A stretch of 64,000 nt of DNA, from NCBI GenBank assembly GCA_028872915.1, contig JAGWNY010000002.1, forward strand, positions 51,626-115,625, written 5' to 3'. A program made the translations under genes and the position numbers. Source of the stretch: Verrucomicrobiota bacterium (GTDB lineage: Bacteria > Verrucomicrobiota > Verrucomicrobiia > Limisphaerales > UBA11358). Below, piece by piece: positions 8,390 through 18,073 of the stretch; within the stretch, counting starts at the first letter, position 1; each line of letters begins with the position of its first letter. Below the pieces are notes generated by a model. The model did no database searches. It was given only the letters and a program-made list of their open reading frames with translations, and was not told the origin of the DNA.

Positions 8390-9727
8390 GTGCGTTTGGG
8401 AAAGGATTTCCTGAAAATTCTGTCAATCGGCTTGGCGTGCCTTGCGACTGTCGCAGCGCGGGGAGCGGACTTTTACGTCAGTCCATCCGGTTCCGATTCC
8501 GCCCCCGGCAGCCGCCTCGCGCCGTGGCGAACCATTCAAAAAGCTTGGGACACGGCTCTTCCGGGCAGCACCATCATCCTGCTGCCGGGCGTCTATACAA
8601 ATGCGGCAACCACAAGGCGCGATGGAACGTCCTCGGCTTCCATCACCCTCCAGGGTGAACCAGGCGCCGTCGTTGGCAAAAACCTGACTCTGCAAAACAG
8701 CCATCAACGGGTCGCCGGCCTGGCCTTTCAACGCTCAAAACTCATTTTTTTAAGCACAAACGCCAACTGGGACGTTGTTGAATCCAATGTCTTTTACAAT
8801 GGCAAGGGCTGCATCGGGCTGAATAATGATCTGCCGCGTCCCTATTCTCCCGTTTTCGGCCCGGCCTATGATGACATCCGCTTCAACGTTTTCAGCAACG
8901 CCTACGGTGTTCACGTGGTGCTCAACGGCGGACACCACGACGTGGTCGAGTCCAACCTCTTCACCAGCACCACGGGCTGGGATGCCATGCGCGTCTGGGG
9001 CTTCAATCAGGTCATCCGCGGAAATATTTTCACAAATTTTACCTCCAATTTGACGAACAGCCAGCACACGGACATCATCCAAACCTTCGGAAAAAACGGA
9101 AACGAGGCATCCAACATTCTTTTCGGGCAAAACTGGGTTCTGAATTGCAAGGGAACACAACTGGGAAATCTGGAGCAAGACGGCGTTGCAAACATCTGCG
9201 ATTGGACCTTTCAAAACAACGTCATCGCCAATAGCCACGCCCAGATCAACATTTATATTCCCCGTTGCAACTTCTACAACAACACGTTCTGGCGCTGCAA
9301 CGCCAACCTCATTTTGCAATACAAGTCCAAGCCGTGGAGAAAATCCCCAAAAACCGTCGAAACCGGAACCGGAAACGTTTTAAACAATCTGTTCATTGAC
9401 TGCGGCAACCCTCCCGCCAATCCCAAATACGGCCGCTACAGTGGCGGTCGCAGGATATGGGCGGATTATAACATGCTGGCAGGGCCTGGCGGCTCCGCAA
9501 AAAACATCCATGAATCCCACGGCATCAACGGCGGCAACCCGCGCTTTGTGAATCCGCAGGCCTTGGATTTCCGCCTCCTGCCCAACAGCCCCGCCCGCGG
9601 ACGCGGCATCCCCATTCCCGGCGTTACCAACGACATCACGGGGGCAAGCCGATTAGGCGCGCCGTTTGGCATCGGCGCCTTCAGCTATCGACCGCTTTCC
9701 GGTCCAACCTTCAACACAAATCATTGA
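8390..9727 (+). CDS. Secreted right-handed beta-helix protein (DUF1565-like N-terminus)
   Basis: A 445-residue protein with signal peptide MRLGKDFLKILSIGLACLATVAARG (GTG start). It is followed by FYVSPSGSDSAPGSRLAPWRTIQKA, which is the DUF1565/pectate-lyase-like entry sequence, and then beta-helix coils (NWDVVESNVFYNG, HHDVVESNLFTST, VIRGNIFTNF). GTG at 8390 is preferred because GGGG lies five bases upstream and the signal peptide begins there. An alternative GTG at 8375 overlaps the previous stop as GTGA and adds five residues. Like its neighbour it probably acts on the polysaccharide outside the cytoplasm; no catalytic triad can be assigned. Confidence 0.78.
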   Translation: MRLGKDFLKILSIGLACLATVAARGADFYVSPSGSDSAPGSRLAPWRTIQKAWDTALPGSTIILLPGVYTNAATTRRDGTSSASITLQGEPGAVVGKNLTLQNSHQRVAGLAFQRSKLIFLSTNANWDVVESNVFYNGKGCIGLNNDLPRPYSPVFGPAYDDIRFNVFSNAYGVHVVLNGGHHDVVESNLFTSTTGWDAMRVWGFNQVIRGNIFTNFTSNLTNSQHTDIIQTFGKNGNEASNILFGQNWVLNCKGTQLGNLEQDGVANICDWTFQNNVIANSHAQINIYIPRCNFYNNTFWRCNANLILQYKSKPWRKSPKTVETGTGNVLNNLFIDCGNPPANPKYGRYSGGRRIWADYNMLAGPGGSAKNIHESHGINGGNPRFVNPQALDFRLLPNSPARGRGIPIPGVTNDITGASRLGAPFGIGAFSYRPLSGPTFNTNH

Positions 9728-9728
9728 C

Positions 9729-11054
9729 ATGCCCTCCCAGGCATTATTGGCGGCGATAGTCGTGGCGCTTCTGGCCGTTCCCAGAAAATACGCCCCCGCC
9801 GCGTTTTTTGCGGGAATTCTCCTGGTTCCCATGGGCGAGGGAATCAACGTCGGCGTCAATCTTCAACCGCTGAGAATCGTCATCATCTTCGGATTGCTTC
9901 GCGCTCTGATGAGAGGCGAATTTCCAGCGGCTTTTCCGTTGAAGGCCGACAAACTGATGCTGGGAATGGTGCCCATTCTTGTCTTCGCTAGTTTCTTTTA
10001 CCCCAGCGTCAGCGGTGCCTTGATTTATCGCCTCGGCTCCTCCCTGGACATGATCGGCACCTACTACCTGTTCCGCTGCTGGTGCTGGACAATCGAGGAA
10101 TTGGAATTTCTGGCCGCCTCTCTCCTCCTTCTCTTTATACCCATTGCCGTCATGATGACCTTTGAAAGGGCATCGGGCAGGGATTTCTGGGCGCTTCTGG
10201 GTGGAGTTCCGCTTTCTGATGCCGTTCGCCAGGGAAAATTCAGGGCGCGCGGTCCGTTCGCCAATCCCATCACCGGTGGTACGATCGCCGCGGTTTGCGT
10301 GCCATACGCGGTCCTCTTATGGAGGCAAAGGCCCCGTCTGGCAAAATTTGGTCTCTTTGCCATTGCTCTGATCGTCTTCGACTGCGCCTCCAGCGGCCCC
10401 ATTCTTACCGTGGCGGCGGGCCTGGGCGCGCTGTACTTCTGGAAATACCGGCGGCATCTGGGCTTGGTGATCAAATGCTCCCTCTTGGCCATCGCCGGCC
10501 TGGCCTGTATCATGAAAGCGCCGGTCTGGTACCTCTTGGACCGCATTGATATCGTCGGAGGCAGCGACGGCTACCACCGCGCCCGGCTCATCAGCGCGGC
10601 CGTGGACCATTTCAGTCAATGGTGGCTTGCAGGCACTGATTACACCCGTGATTGGATGCCAACGGGCGTCCGTTGGAGTCAGGCAAATACCGACATCACC
10701 AATCACTACATTCACATGGGCATCACCGGAGGCTTTGCCCTGTTGCTTCTCTTTTTGGCGATCCTCTTCTTCTGCTATCGGAAAGTCGGCGAAACCATGA
10801 AAACCTTTCCTGAAAACGCGCTGGCTATGAGGTTCAAATTCTGGGTGTTGGGTTCGGCGCTTTTCGCGCACATGATCTCGATGCTCGGCGTCAGCTACTT
10901 CGACCAGGACTTGACCGCGCTTTTGTACAGCTTGATCGCCGCAATCGTCTCCCTCAACTCGGCAGCCGTTTCGGGACAACTATTGCCGGCAACCCGGCCC
11001 GCCGATTCTTCCGCTCATTTCGGCGGCGCCGAACCCGCAATGGAAAACGCTTGA
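9729..11054 (+). CDS. O-antigen ligase/Wzy-polymerase-like membrane protein
   Basis: A 441-residue polytopic inner-membrane protein with about ten hydrophobic segments. It has a large loop between about residues 280 and 340 (RIDIVGGSDGYHRARLISAAVDHF to ANTDITNHYIHMG), as in the Wzy_C/WaaL superfamily, where a periplasmic loop carries the acceptor site. Most likely it polymerises or ligates lipid-linked repeat units. The ATG at 9729 begins one base after the preceding stop; the frame extends 63 bp upstream into the previous gene and that part is not membrane-like. The last 30 residues are hydrophilic. Overlaps the next gene by four bases (TTGA). Confidence 0.8.
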   Translation: MPSQALLAAIVVALLAVPRKYAPAAFFAGILLVPMGEGINVGVNLQPLRIVIIFGLLRALMRGEFPAAFPLKADKLMLGMVPILVFASFFYPSVSGALIYRLGSSLDMIGTYYLFRCWCWTIEELEFLAASLLLLFIPIAVMMTFERASGRDFWALLGGVPLSDAVRQGKFRARGPFANPITGGTIAAVCVPYAVLLWRQRPRLAKFGLFAIALIVFDCASSGPILTVAAGLGALYFWKYRRHLGLVIKCSLLAIAGLACIMKAPVWYLLDRIDIVGGSDGYHRARLISAAVDHFSQWWLAGTDYTRDWMPTGVRWSQANTDITNHYIHMGITGGFALLLLFLAILFFCYRKVGETMKTFPENALAMRFKFWVLGSALFAHMISMLGVSYFDQDLTALLYSLIAAIVSLNSAAVSGQLLPATRPADSSAHFGGAEPAMENA

Positions 11055-12289
11055 AGAACGTCTCCGACATAGCCGCCTGGCGTCTCTGCCTCGGTTGTGG
11101 CGCCTGCGCCTATATTTGCCCGGAAAAAAAAGTCAATCTGGTTGACTTCATTGAAGAAGGCATCAGGCCCGTTCTTAAATCCGATCCCTGCGGCTCTTGT
11201 TTCGCTTGCCTCGATGTCTGCCCGGGTTACGAAAATGATCATACGGAAATCAATCGGCGTTCCGGCATCATCCCGGAATTGGCGGCCTCCTGCGGCCCCG
11301 TCCTGGAAATCTGGGAAGGACATGCCGCCGACCCCGAAATCCGTTTCCTTGGTTCGTCCGGCGGTGCCATCACCGCCCTCTCCCTCCATTGCCTGGAAAA
11401 GGAAGGCATGTCTGGCGTCCTGCATGTCGGCGGTGATCCAGACCATCCGGTCCGCAACAAAACACAAATGAGCCGCTCTCGCGCCGATTTGTTGAAAAAA
11501 ACCGGCTCCCGTTACGCGCCGGCCTCCGCCTGTGACAGGCTGGACTTGATTGAATCCGCTCCCGGCCCTTGCGTCTTCATCGGCCAGCCAAGCGAAGCCA
11601 CCGCCCTGGCCAAGGCTCAAAACCTGCGCCCCGCGCTCAAGGAAAAGGTGGGCTTGGTGATTTCCTTCTTTTGCGCCGGTTCTCCCTCCACAAAAGGAAC
11701 GCTCGATTTGCTTCAGAAAATGAACATTGCGCCCGCCAGGGTTGGCGAACTGCGCTATCGCGGAAACGGCTGGCCCGGACATTTTGCGCCCACTCTCGAC
11801 GGACAATCCCAGCCGGCCTCCCGGATGACATACAAGGAATCGTGGGGTTTCCTCCAGGCGTATCGCCCTTACTCGACCCATGTGTGCCCGGACGGAACTG
11901 GCGAGGATGCCGACGTTTCCTGCGGAGACCCGTGGCATCGCGAAATTGCCCCCGATGAGCCGGGTCTTTCGATGGTCGTCGTCAGAACCGAACGCGGCCG
12001 CCAAATTGTCCGCCGCGCCGTCGAATCCGGCGCCCTGAAACTTTGGCCCTCCGACTCCGAAAAGTTGCTTGCCTCCCAGAGAAATCTCATGAACAAGCGG
12101 CGGGCCATCTGGGGCCGGCTTCTGGCGTTTCGGCTGATGGGTCTGCCGACGCCGCGGCTCAAGGGATTTTCATTGTTCCAAGGCTGGCTCAAGCTGTCCT
12201 TTAAGGAAAAATTGCGCTCCATTTTCGGCAGTTGGCGCAGAATCATCCAACGGAATTATCGCCGGCCATTGGACCTGACCTTGAGATGA
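11051..12289 (+). CDS. FrhB-like Fe-S protein (coenzyme F420 hydrogenase/dehydrogenase beta-subunit family)
   Basis: A 412-residue cytoplasmic protein. Residues 13-25 (CLGCGACAYICP) and about 47-58 (CGSCFACLDVCP) form two ferredoxin-like 4Cys clusters. The FrhB N- and C-terminal domains follow: FLGSSGGAITALSLHCLE and, later, VCPDGTGEDADVSCGDPW with further conserved Cys. Members of this family are often encoded beside polysaccharide pyruvyl transferases, as here (next gene, 16 bp downstream). The exact reaction is not established; a flavin/Fe-S-dependent step on a sugar or pyruvyl group is possible. TTG start at 11051 overlaps the previous stop as TTGA. The last 70 residues are basic. Confidence 0.82.
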   Translation: MKNVSDIAAWRLCLGCGACAYICPEKKVNLVDFIEEGIRPVLKSDPCGSCFACLDVCPGYENDHTEINRRSGIIPELAASCGPVLEIWEGHAADPEIRFLGSSGGAITALSLHCLEKEGMSGVLHVGGDPDHPVRNKTQMSRSRADLLKKTGSRYAPASACDRLDLIESAPGPCVFIGQPSEATALAKAQNLRPALKEKVGLVISFFCAGSPSTKGTLDLLQKMNIAPARVGELRYRGNGWPGHFAPTLDGQSQPASRMTYKESWGFLQAYRPYSTHVCPDGTGEDADVSCGDPWHREIAPDEPGLSMVVVRTERGRQIVRRAVESGALKLWPSDSEKLLASQRNLMNKRRAIWGRLLAFRLMGLPTPRLKGFSLFQGWLKLSFKEKLRSIFGSWRRIIQRNYRRPLDLTLR

Positions 12290-12305
12290 AATCAGTCCCG
12301 TTCCC

Positions 12306-13667
12306 ATGTCTCTGACCTCGGCCGCATCGCGCGTCCACGCGGAACAACACGCCCCGCGGGAGAAGCCACTTGCCAAACTGCGGCTGCGCATTTGTGTCAT
12401 GGGCGCTGCCGTGCAAACCGAAAATCGCGGTGTCCTGGCCCTCGGCTCATCGTTGGTCAAACTCCTCGCCGACGCCGCGCCCGATGCCGAAATCATTTAT
12501 CTGGCCGGCAACCGGGATTCCCAACCTGTTCCCGCCCGGATCGGTTCGCAGACCCGCCCGATTCCCGTGATCAATTATCGTCTCTCGCCCAAAGCCCCGC
12601 CCCGCCAGCACCTGCTCTGCATCATGGCCCTGTCCCTGGCTTGGCGTCTTTTGCCTTTCTCCGGTTTGCGAAGCCGGATCGCCCGATCCAATCCATGGAT
12701 CGGCGCCGTGGCGCAGGCTGGTCTGGTCGGCGACATTCGCGGCGGAGACAGCTTCAGCGATATTTATGGCCTCAAACGGTTCGTTTTGGGTTCTTTGCCG
12801 GTGATCGCCGTGTTATGGGTCCGCCGCGACATTGTCCTGTTCCCTCAAACTTACGGCCCCTTTAAACATCGGCTCGCCCGGACGTTGGCCGCGTACATCC
12901 TCCGCCGCAGTTCCTGCATCCTTTCGCGCGATCATGACAGCATGGCCACAGTGGAGGGCCTTATCGGCAAATCGTCAAAAGTGAATCTCTGTCCCGATGT
13001 CGCCTTCGCACTGGAGGCAATCCGCCCCCCTGACCCCCAAATCTCGCCGCCTTTGCCGTCCCATGTTCCATGCCTCATCGGCCTCAACGTCAACGGTTTG
13101 GTCTTCCATGGCGGTTACAATCGCCGGAATATGTTCGGCCTCAAATTGAATTATCCCGATTTTCTCGCCAGGCTTGTCTTCGCCCTGCTCGACCGCGAAG
13201 GAACACGCCTGCTCCTCGTCCCCCACACCTTCGGCTCGCCGGGCAACGTCGAGAGCGACCCCGAAGCCTCCCGCAAGCTCATCGAATTGCTCCCCGAACC
13301 CTTGCGCGCACGGGTCCATTTGATAACGGCCAAATACGATCAACACGAGATCAAGGGCTTGATCGGCATGTGCGATTTCTTCATCGGTTCCCGGATGCAT
13401 TCCTGCATCGCCGCCCTTTCACAAGGCATACCCGCGATCGCCGTTGCCTACAGCAAAAAATTCAAGGGCGTCTTTGACTCCATCGGCGTCGGCCACTGGG
13501 TTGTGGACGCCCGGAACACGAACATCGAAGCGGCGCTGGCGGAGACCTTGAAAAGATTTGAAGAGCGGGCGGAAATGAAGCGCGGCTTGGCCGACAAGGT
13601 GCAAATCGCCCGGCAAACCTTGCGCGAGACGTTTGCCGTCATCTGTGCGGGGGCCGTCGCCACGTGA
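12306..13667 (+). CDS. Polysaccharide pyruvyl transferase family protein (WcaK-like)
   Basis: A 453-residue protein of the PS_pyruv_trans fold, which moves a pyruvyl ketal from PEP onto a sugar of the repeat unit. Family features seen: RICVMGAAVQTENRGVLALGSSLVKLL at the start of the fold, a central VGDIRGGDSFSDIYG block, VLFPQTYGPF, a repeated ILSRDHDSMATVE segment, and a C-terminal GMCDFFIGSRMHSCIAALSQGIPAIAVAYSKKF region, the strongest signature. The first 27 residues are extra to the fold. It overlaps the next glycosyltransferase by four bases (GTGA). Pairing with the upstream FrhB-like protein is recurrent in EPS loci. Confidence 0.85.
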   Translation: MSLTSAASRVHAEQHAPREKPLAKLRLRICVMGAAVQTENRGVLALGSSLVKLLADAAPDAEIIYLAGNRDSQPVPARIGSQTRPIPVINYRLSPKAPPRQHLLCIMALSLAWRLLPFSGLRSRIARSNPWIGAVAQAGLVGDIRGGDSFSDIYGLKRFVLGSLPVIAVLWVRRDIVLFPQTYGPFKHRLARTLAAYILRRSSCILSRDHDSMATVEGLIGKSSKVNLCPDVAFALEAIRPPDPQISPPLPSHVPCLIGLNVNGLVFHGGYNRRNMFGLKLNYPDFLARLVFALLDREGTRLLLVPHTFGSPGNVESDPEASRKLIELLPEPLRARVHLITAKYDQHEIKGLIGMCDFFIGSRMHSCIAALSQGIPAIAVAYSKKFKGVFDSIGVGHWVVDARNTNIEAALAETLKRFEERAEMKRGLADKVQIARQTLRETFAVICAGAVAT

Positions 13668-14503
13668 ATATCCGGATTTTAATGATCACCTGCAAGCGGC
13701 CCGCCTACACCAGGCTTTCCCTGAGCTGTCTCTGCGAAACCGTGCCGCCGGAGGCGAAGATCACGGTATGGGACAACGACTCCGGCCCGGAAATGAAGCC
13801 GGTTTTGGACGCCTTCCAGAACCATCCGCGTGTCGAGCAAATCATTTACAACAAAACGAACGATAAACTCCGCGGTCCCACCAACTGGTTCTGGAATCAC
13901 TCCGCGGACGCCGATTTTCTGAGCAAAGTGGATGATGACTGCCTCATGCCCCCCGGCTGGTGCGAAACGTTGGTTCGGGCGCATCGGGATATTCCGGAGG
14001 CTGGCGTCCTCGGTTGCTGGCGGTTTCTGCCCGAAGACTTCCAGCCTCAAGCCGCCTCCCGAAAAATCCAGTCCTTTGGCCGCCACCAAATCCTCCGCAA
14101 TTGCTGGGTCGAAGGCTCCGGCTACCTGATGAAGCGAAGCGTGATTGACAAAATCGGGTTCTTAAGCGCCAGCGAATCCTTCACCAACTTTTGCATTCGC
14201 GCCGCCGCCGCCGGCTTCATCAACGGCTGGTATTATCCTTTCTTGAACCAGGAACACATGGATGATCCCCGCGTTCCCCATACTGCAATCAAGACCGACG
14301 AGGATTTTCAGCGCCTGCGGCCCTTGAGCGCCGAAACTTTCAATATTCAATCGCGCGAAGATTGGATTAAACGTCTGAAATACTCGGCATGGAATCTCCA
14401 ATCATGCTCGTTTAATCCGCGCGATTATCTCGGATGGCGCGCCAGCCTGCGGCGGAAAATCGAGCGTCTGGCCCGCTGGCGCTCACGGGCGCCGCGTATT
14501 TGA
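13664..14503 (+). CDS. GT2 family glycosyltransferase
   Basis: A 279-residue GT-A glycosyltransferase starting at GTG 13664, overlapping the previous stop. The N-terminus IRILMITCKRPAYTRLSL and the acidic metal-binding motif FLSKVDDDCLMPPGW near residue 90 define the fold. GSGYLMKRSVIDKIGF is the acceptor-side strand seen in GT2 enzymes. The C-terminal 60 residues are basic and may associate with the membrane. It is the third separate GT2 enzyme in the locus besides the GT4 domain, so the repeat unit probably contains at least four sugars, though the acceptors cannot be assigned. Confidence 0.85.
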   Translation: MNIRILMITCKRPAYTRLSLSCLCETVPPEAKITVWDNDSGPEMKPVLDAFQNHPRVEQIIYNKTNDKLRGPTNWFWNHSADADFLSKVDDDCLMPPGWCETLVRAHRDIPEAGVLGCWRFLPEDFQPQAASRKIQSFGRHQILRNCWVEGSGYLMKRSVIDKIGFLSASESFTNFCIRAAAAGFINGWYYPFLNQEHMDDPRVPHTAIKTDEDFQRLRPLSAETFNIQSREDWIKRLKYSAWNLQSCSFNPRDYLGWRASLRRKIERLARWRSRAPRI

Positions 14504-14542
14504 TCGCTATCACGGATGCTTGCCAAAAAATTCTGATTTCTT

Positions 14543-16147
14543 ATGCAATCGGAACCACGGAATGCCACGATGCAGAATGTCGGAACCCGCCCCGCCGGCC
14601 AAAACCCTTCGGACCAGGTTTTCAAGACCCGCCACGGCGGAAAGGATTTGAAGAAACGCTCCGTGCGCTCCGGCGCCGTAACCATCGGCTCCCAGGCGGC
14701 GCAATTTGTGTTGCAGACCGGCGCCACGGCCGTGCTGGCTCGTTTGCTCGTGCCTCGTGATTTCGGGATCGTCGCCATGGCCCTTTCCTTCACGGCATTC
14801 GCCCAGGTGTTCAAGGATATGGGTCTGTCCAGCGCCTCGATCCAGCGCAAAGAGCTTACTCATGCACAAGTCAGCGCGCTCTTTTGGATCAACGTGCTCG
14901 CAGGGGCCGCTTTGACCGTCGTCCTTGCCGCCACGGCGCCGCTGATGGTGTGGTTTTTCCACAGGCCCGAAGTGCTGTGGGTGACGGTGGCTCTGTCAAC
15001 GACGTTTGTGATTGGGAGCCTGGGCATCCAGCATACGGCATTATTAAACCGCGACATGCGCTTTCGGGACCTGGCTGTCATCCGCGTTGCCAGCCTCGCC
15101 GCCGGTTTGTTGTGTGCCATTGGAGCCGCATTCATCGGACTGCGCTATTGGGCGCTCGTGTGCAACGCCCTCGTCAACCCCCTCGTCAGTGTCATCATGC
15201 TGTGGTCGTATTCAAAATGGCGGCCAACCAGGCCGGCGCGCGCCCACGGTGTGCGCGCCCTGTTCCGTTTTGGCGCCAATGTGACGGGCTTCAACCTGAC
15301 GAACTACTTCTCACGGAACCTGGACGCCGTTCTCATCGGCCGCGTCTGGGGAGCAGGACCGCTGGGCCTTTACACCCGTGCCTATGCGTTACTGATGCTT
15401 CCCATTTCGAACCTGCGGAATCCCTTGAACGCTGTCGCCTATCCGGCGCTCAGCCATTTGCAGGACCAACCCGAGCGCTTTAGAGCTTACATTCGGCGAT
15501 ACATTGCCGTATTAGGTTTCGCCTCAATGCCCATCGCCGCGTTTCTCTTTGTCTGTTCCGACAATGTCATAGATATCCTGTTGGGCAGCCGGTGGATCGG
15601 CGCCAGCGCCATTTTCCGTCTCCTGGCTGTGGCAGCCTTCATACAACCGGTCGTCTCGATCCGCGGCCTGGTTCTCATGTCAACCGGCCAGGGACGGCGT
15701 TTCTTCTGGTGGGGTATATGGAATGCCGCGTCCCTGTCCGCCGCTTTTGGAATCGGGGTCGCTTGGGGGCCAAAAGGCGTCGCGCTGGCCTATAGCATTG
15801 CCTATTACGTCATCCTGTATCCTTCGCTTTGGTTTGCCTTCAAAGGAACTCCGGTCCGAATGGCGGATTTCTTCAAGCCCGCCGTAACCCCGGCCATCGC
15901 CAGCCTCCTGGCTGCCGCCGCCGCCCTCGCCTTGAAGGACCTCCTTTCCCTGAAACACGACCTGCCAACCCTGGCCGGCTGCGCAGCGGCATTTGTCCTG
16001 GCTTATCTGGCTGTGTTTTGTATCCTCCCCGGCGGCCGCGCCGAGTTGCGGGAATTTCTCTCCTATGCTCTCATGGTGTTGGGCCGTCGGAAGGCATCCG
16101 GCGCGGCGGGCGCGCCGGCGTTCGAGGGGTCCGCAAAAAACGGATAA
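14543..16147 (+). CDS. Oligosaccharide flippase (Wzx/WzxC-like, MOP superfamily)
   Basis: A 534-residue inner-membrane protein with about 12-14 hydrophobic helices, beginning after a polar leader of about 35 residues with SVRSGAVTIGSQAAQFVLQTGATAVLARLLVPRDFG, the recognisable start of WzxC-type flippases. It should flip the lipid-linked repeat unit to the periplasmic face, where the polymerase acts. ATG at 14543 is used; ATG at 14570 is a possible alternative because the residues between are not conserved. C-terminal 35 residues are polar. With the polymerase at 9729 and the regulator at 3 it completes a Wzx/Wzy-type pathway. Confidence 0.88.
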   Translation: MQSEPRNATMQNVGTRPAGQNPSDQVFKTRHGGKDLKKRSVRSGAVTIGSQAAQFVLQTGATAVLARLLVPRDFGIVAMALSFTAFAQVFKDMGLSSASIQRKELTHAQVSALFWINVLAGAALTVVLAATAPLMVWFFHRPEVLWVTVALSTTFVIGSLGIQHTALLNRDMRFRDLAVIRVASLAAGLLCAIGAAFIGLRYWALVCNALVNPLVSVIMLWSYSKWRPTRPARAHGVRALFRFGANVTGFNLTNYFSRNLDAVLIGRVWGAGPLGLYTRAYALLMLPISNLRNPLNAVAYPALSHLQDQPERFRAYIRRYIAVLGFASMPIAAFLFVCSDNVIDILLGSRWIGASAIFRLLAVAAFIQPVVSIRGLVLMSTGQGRRFFWWGIWNAASLSAAFGIGVAWGPKGVALAYSIAYYVILYPSLWFAFKGTPVRMADFFKPAVTPAIASLLAAAAALALKDLLSLKHDLPTLAGCAAAFVLAYLAVFCILPGGRAELREFLSYALMVLGRRKASGAAGAPAFEGSAKNG

Positions 16148-16193
16148 AATACCGGCCGGAAACCATTGAGAATGACCGGAATCCGGATGATTT

Positions 16194-17117
16194 ATGAAAA
16201 TTGACGCGAGATTTCCAAAACCTGCGATTATCATCGGGGGCTGCGGGCGGTCGGGCACGTCACTGCTGCTATCCGTGCTGTCCGCGCATCCGTCCGTTTT
16301 CGCCATCCCCAACGAGACCAGCGCCTTTTGCCCCACCGCCTATACCGACCGCCTCGATTTGGACGCGCCGTTCGCTCTGGACCGGATTCGCGATATTTTG
16401 CGGACGAGCGAAATAAAAAAAGGGGCAACGCGATGGTGCGAAAAAACGCCCAAAAACGTGTTGTTTTTTGGACGCCTCCTCAAAACCTTCGGCCCTGACG
16501 TCCGGCTCTTGAACATCGTTCGTGATGGGCGGGATGTGATTACCTCAAGACATCCCAGCGAGCCAAAGAGCTCATGGGTGGGCTTGGAAAGATGGGTGCA
16601 GGACGTGGGCGCGGGCGCGCCCTTCGACACCCATCCGCAGGTGCTGGTGGTCAAGTACGAACACTTGGTGGCGGCATTTTCGGACACTATGAAGCGCATT
16701 TGCGGGTTTTTGGAGGAGGAAGCAACCCCGGAGATTCTCGATTGGCATCGTCACACAACTTTGCGGACGCACGGGGCGTGGGACGGCAGCGTCAAAGCCA
16801 TACACGGCCAGTCTGTTGGAAAGTGGCGCCGTCCCGAAAACCTGGAATCGGTCTCCCAAATGACCGCCGACTCTGATGCCTTTCGCCTGTTAAAGCGTTA
16901 CGGATACGTTCCCGCCGACGCCCGCCCGACGGGCGCGTGGGCGCCCGGTGCGATGGCCCGCAGGTTCAACCGCAGGCTTCCCGCCGGGGTAAAAAGACTC
17001 GTCCCGGAGAAATTAAAGGACGCCGCAAGGCGCTCTCTCCGGAAGGGAAATCACGAAGGGGAAACCGCGGGCCAAGACCCGGCCAAACCACCCGGTTCGC
17101 CGTCGAAACAGAAGTGA
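16194..17117 (+). CDS. PAPS-dependent sulfotransferase family protein
   Basis: A 307-residue predicted carbohydrate sulfotransferase. The 5'-phosphosulfate binding loop is at residues 15-23 (GGCGRSGTS). The 3'-phosphate motif VRDGRDVITS follows near residue 105-115, and LVVKYEHLV near 150 is typical of the Sulfotransfer family. The enzyme needs PAPS, and the genes for PAPS synthesis (CysD, CysN-CysC) are 1-2 kb downstream on the same strand, so the exopolysaccharide is probably sulfated. The last 45 residues are very basic and low complexity. ATG at 16194 lies 46 bp after the flippase stop. Confidence 0.88.
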   Translation: MKIDARFPKPAIIIGGCGRSGTSLLLSVLSAHPSVFAIPNETSAFCPTAYTDRLDLDAPFALDRIRDILRTSEIKKGATRWCEKTPKNVLFFGRLLKTFGPDVRLLNIVRDGRDVITSRHPSEPKSSWVGLERWVQDVGAGAPFDTHPQVLVVKYEHLVAAFSDTMKRICGFLEEEATPEILDWHRHTTLRTHGAWDGSVKAIHGQSVGKWRRPENLESVSQMTADSDAFRLLKRYGYVPADARPTGAWAPGAMARRFNRRLPAGVKRLVPEKLKDAARRSLRKGNHEGETAGQDPAKPPGSPSKQK

Positions 17118-17184
17118 ACCCATCCTGGAATTGCGAGTGGCGCGGGGGCGTGCCGCATTCGGGTATTTGCTTTGGAATTTTGCC

Positions 17185-17928
17185 ATGCCGCGGAAAAACA
17201 TGATAAGACGTGCGTTTGCCAAACTGGCCCGCATCCGGATCGTGCCCGAACTCTCCCACGGAGCGGATGTCTTCGGTGATATCGCCAAACGATTGCCCGA
17301 ATTCAAGACGGAGGTGATCTTCGACGTAGGCGCAAATATCGGCCAGTCGGCTGTTCGATTTGCCAGGAGGGTTCGGAACGCCCGATTGTTTTGTTTTGAA
17401 CCGGTTCGCGCAACTTTCGCGCGGCTTCAGCAAAATGTCGGAGCCATGCCGGGCGTTCAATGTTTTCAATTGGCGCTCGGCGCGGAAAGGAACCTGGGTA
17501 GAATGGCAACCCCCTCCGCTTCGGTAGCCTCGTCCTTGATTCAGGTTGGAGGGAAACCGTCCTCAACCGAAGATCCGCTCGAAACGGTGCAAGTCAGCAC
17601 ATTGGACGAATTCTGTCGGACGCAAAATGTGGGTCACATTAGTTTTCTCAAAATAGACACAGAGGGATTTGATCTGAATGTGCTGAAAGGAGCGGGCCAA
17701 ATGCTTTCCTCCCAGGCCATTGATCTGGTCGAAGTCGAAGCCGGAATGAATCCCATGAATCAGCGCCACGTCCGGCTGGAAATTTTGAAGGAATTCCTGG
17801 AACAACGGGGATACTTTGCCTTCGGCGTTTATGAGCAGGTTTACGAATGGCCAACGCGCGAGCCTCACCTTCGGCGCGCCAATGTGGTGTTCATTTCCCG
17901 GCAAACAATCAAATGCCACACGCGATAA
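17185..17928 (+). CDS. FkbM family SAM-dependent methyltransferase
   Basis: A 247-residue methyltransferase. SAM-binding motif I is VIFDVGANIGQSAVRFA, followed by the acidic strand LFCFEPVRATFARLQ. Later FLKIDTEGFDLNVLKGA is the FkbM family signature. It would O-methylate a sugar of the repeat unit. The ATG at 17185 is chosen over an in-frame TTG at 17131, which would add 18 residues and lacks a better ribosome binding site. It follows the sulfotransferase by 67 bp. The final decoration enzymes (sulfo- and methyltransferase) stand together at the end of the assembly genes, just before PAPS synthesis. Confidence 0.85.
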   Translation: MPRKNMIRRAFAKLARIRIVPELSHGADVFGDIAKRLPEFKTEVIFDVGANIGQSAVRFARRVRNARLFCFEPVRATFARLQQNVGAMPGVQCFQLALGAERNLGRMATPSASVASSLIQVGGKPSSTEDPLETVQVSTLDEFCRTQNVGHISFLKIDTEGFDLNVLKGAGQMLSSQAIDLVEVEAGMNPMNQRHVRLEILKEFLEQRGYFAFGVYEQVYEWPTREPHLRRANVVFISRQTIKCHTR

Positions 17929-18073
17929 GTACCCTGCTGCCTTTTCCTTTCAAAGCTGGGGCGCTGCTATTCGGCACTGCCCTGAACGCCCGTCCGCCTG
18001 CCTTTCCAGGCATCGGCCCGGCATGTTTTTTGAACCCCATCCAGGCGCCGATTCCGCCGGGCCTCCCCCGCGT

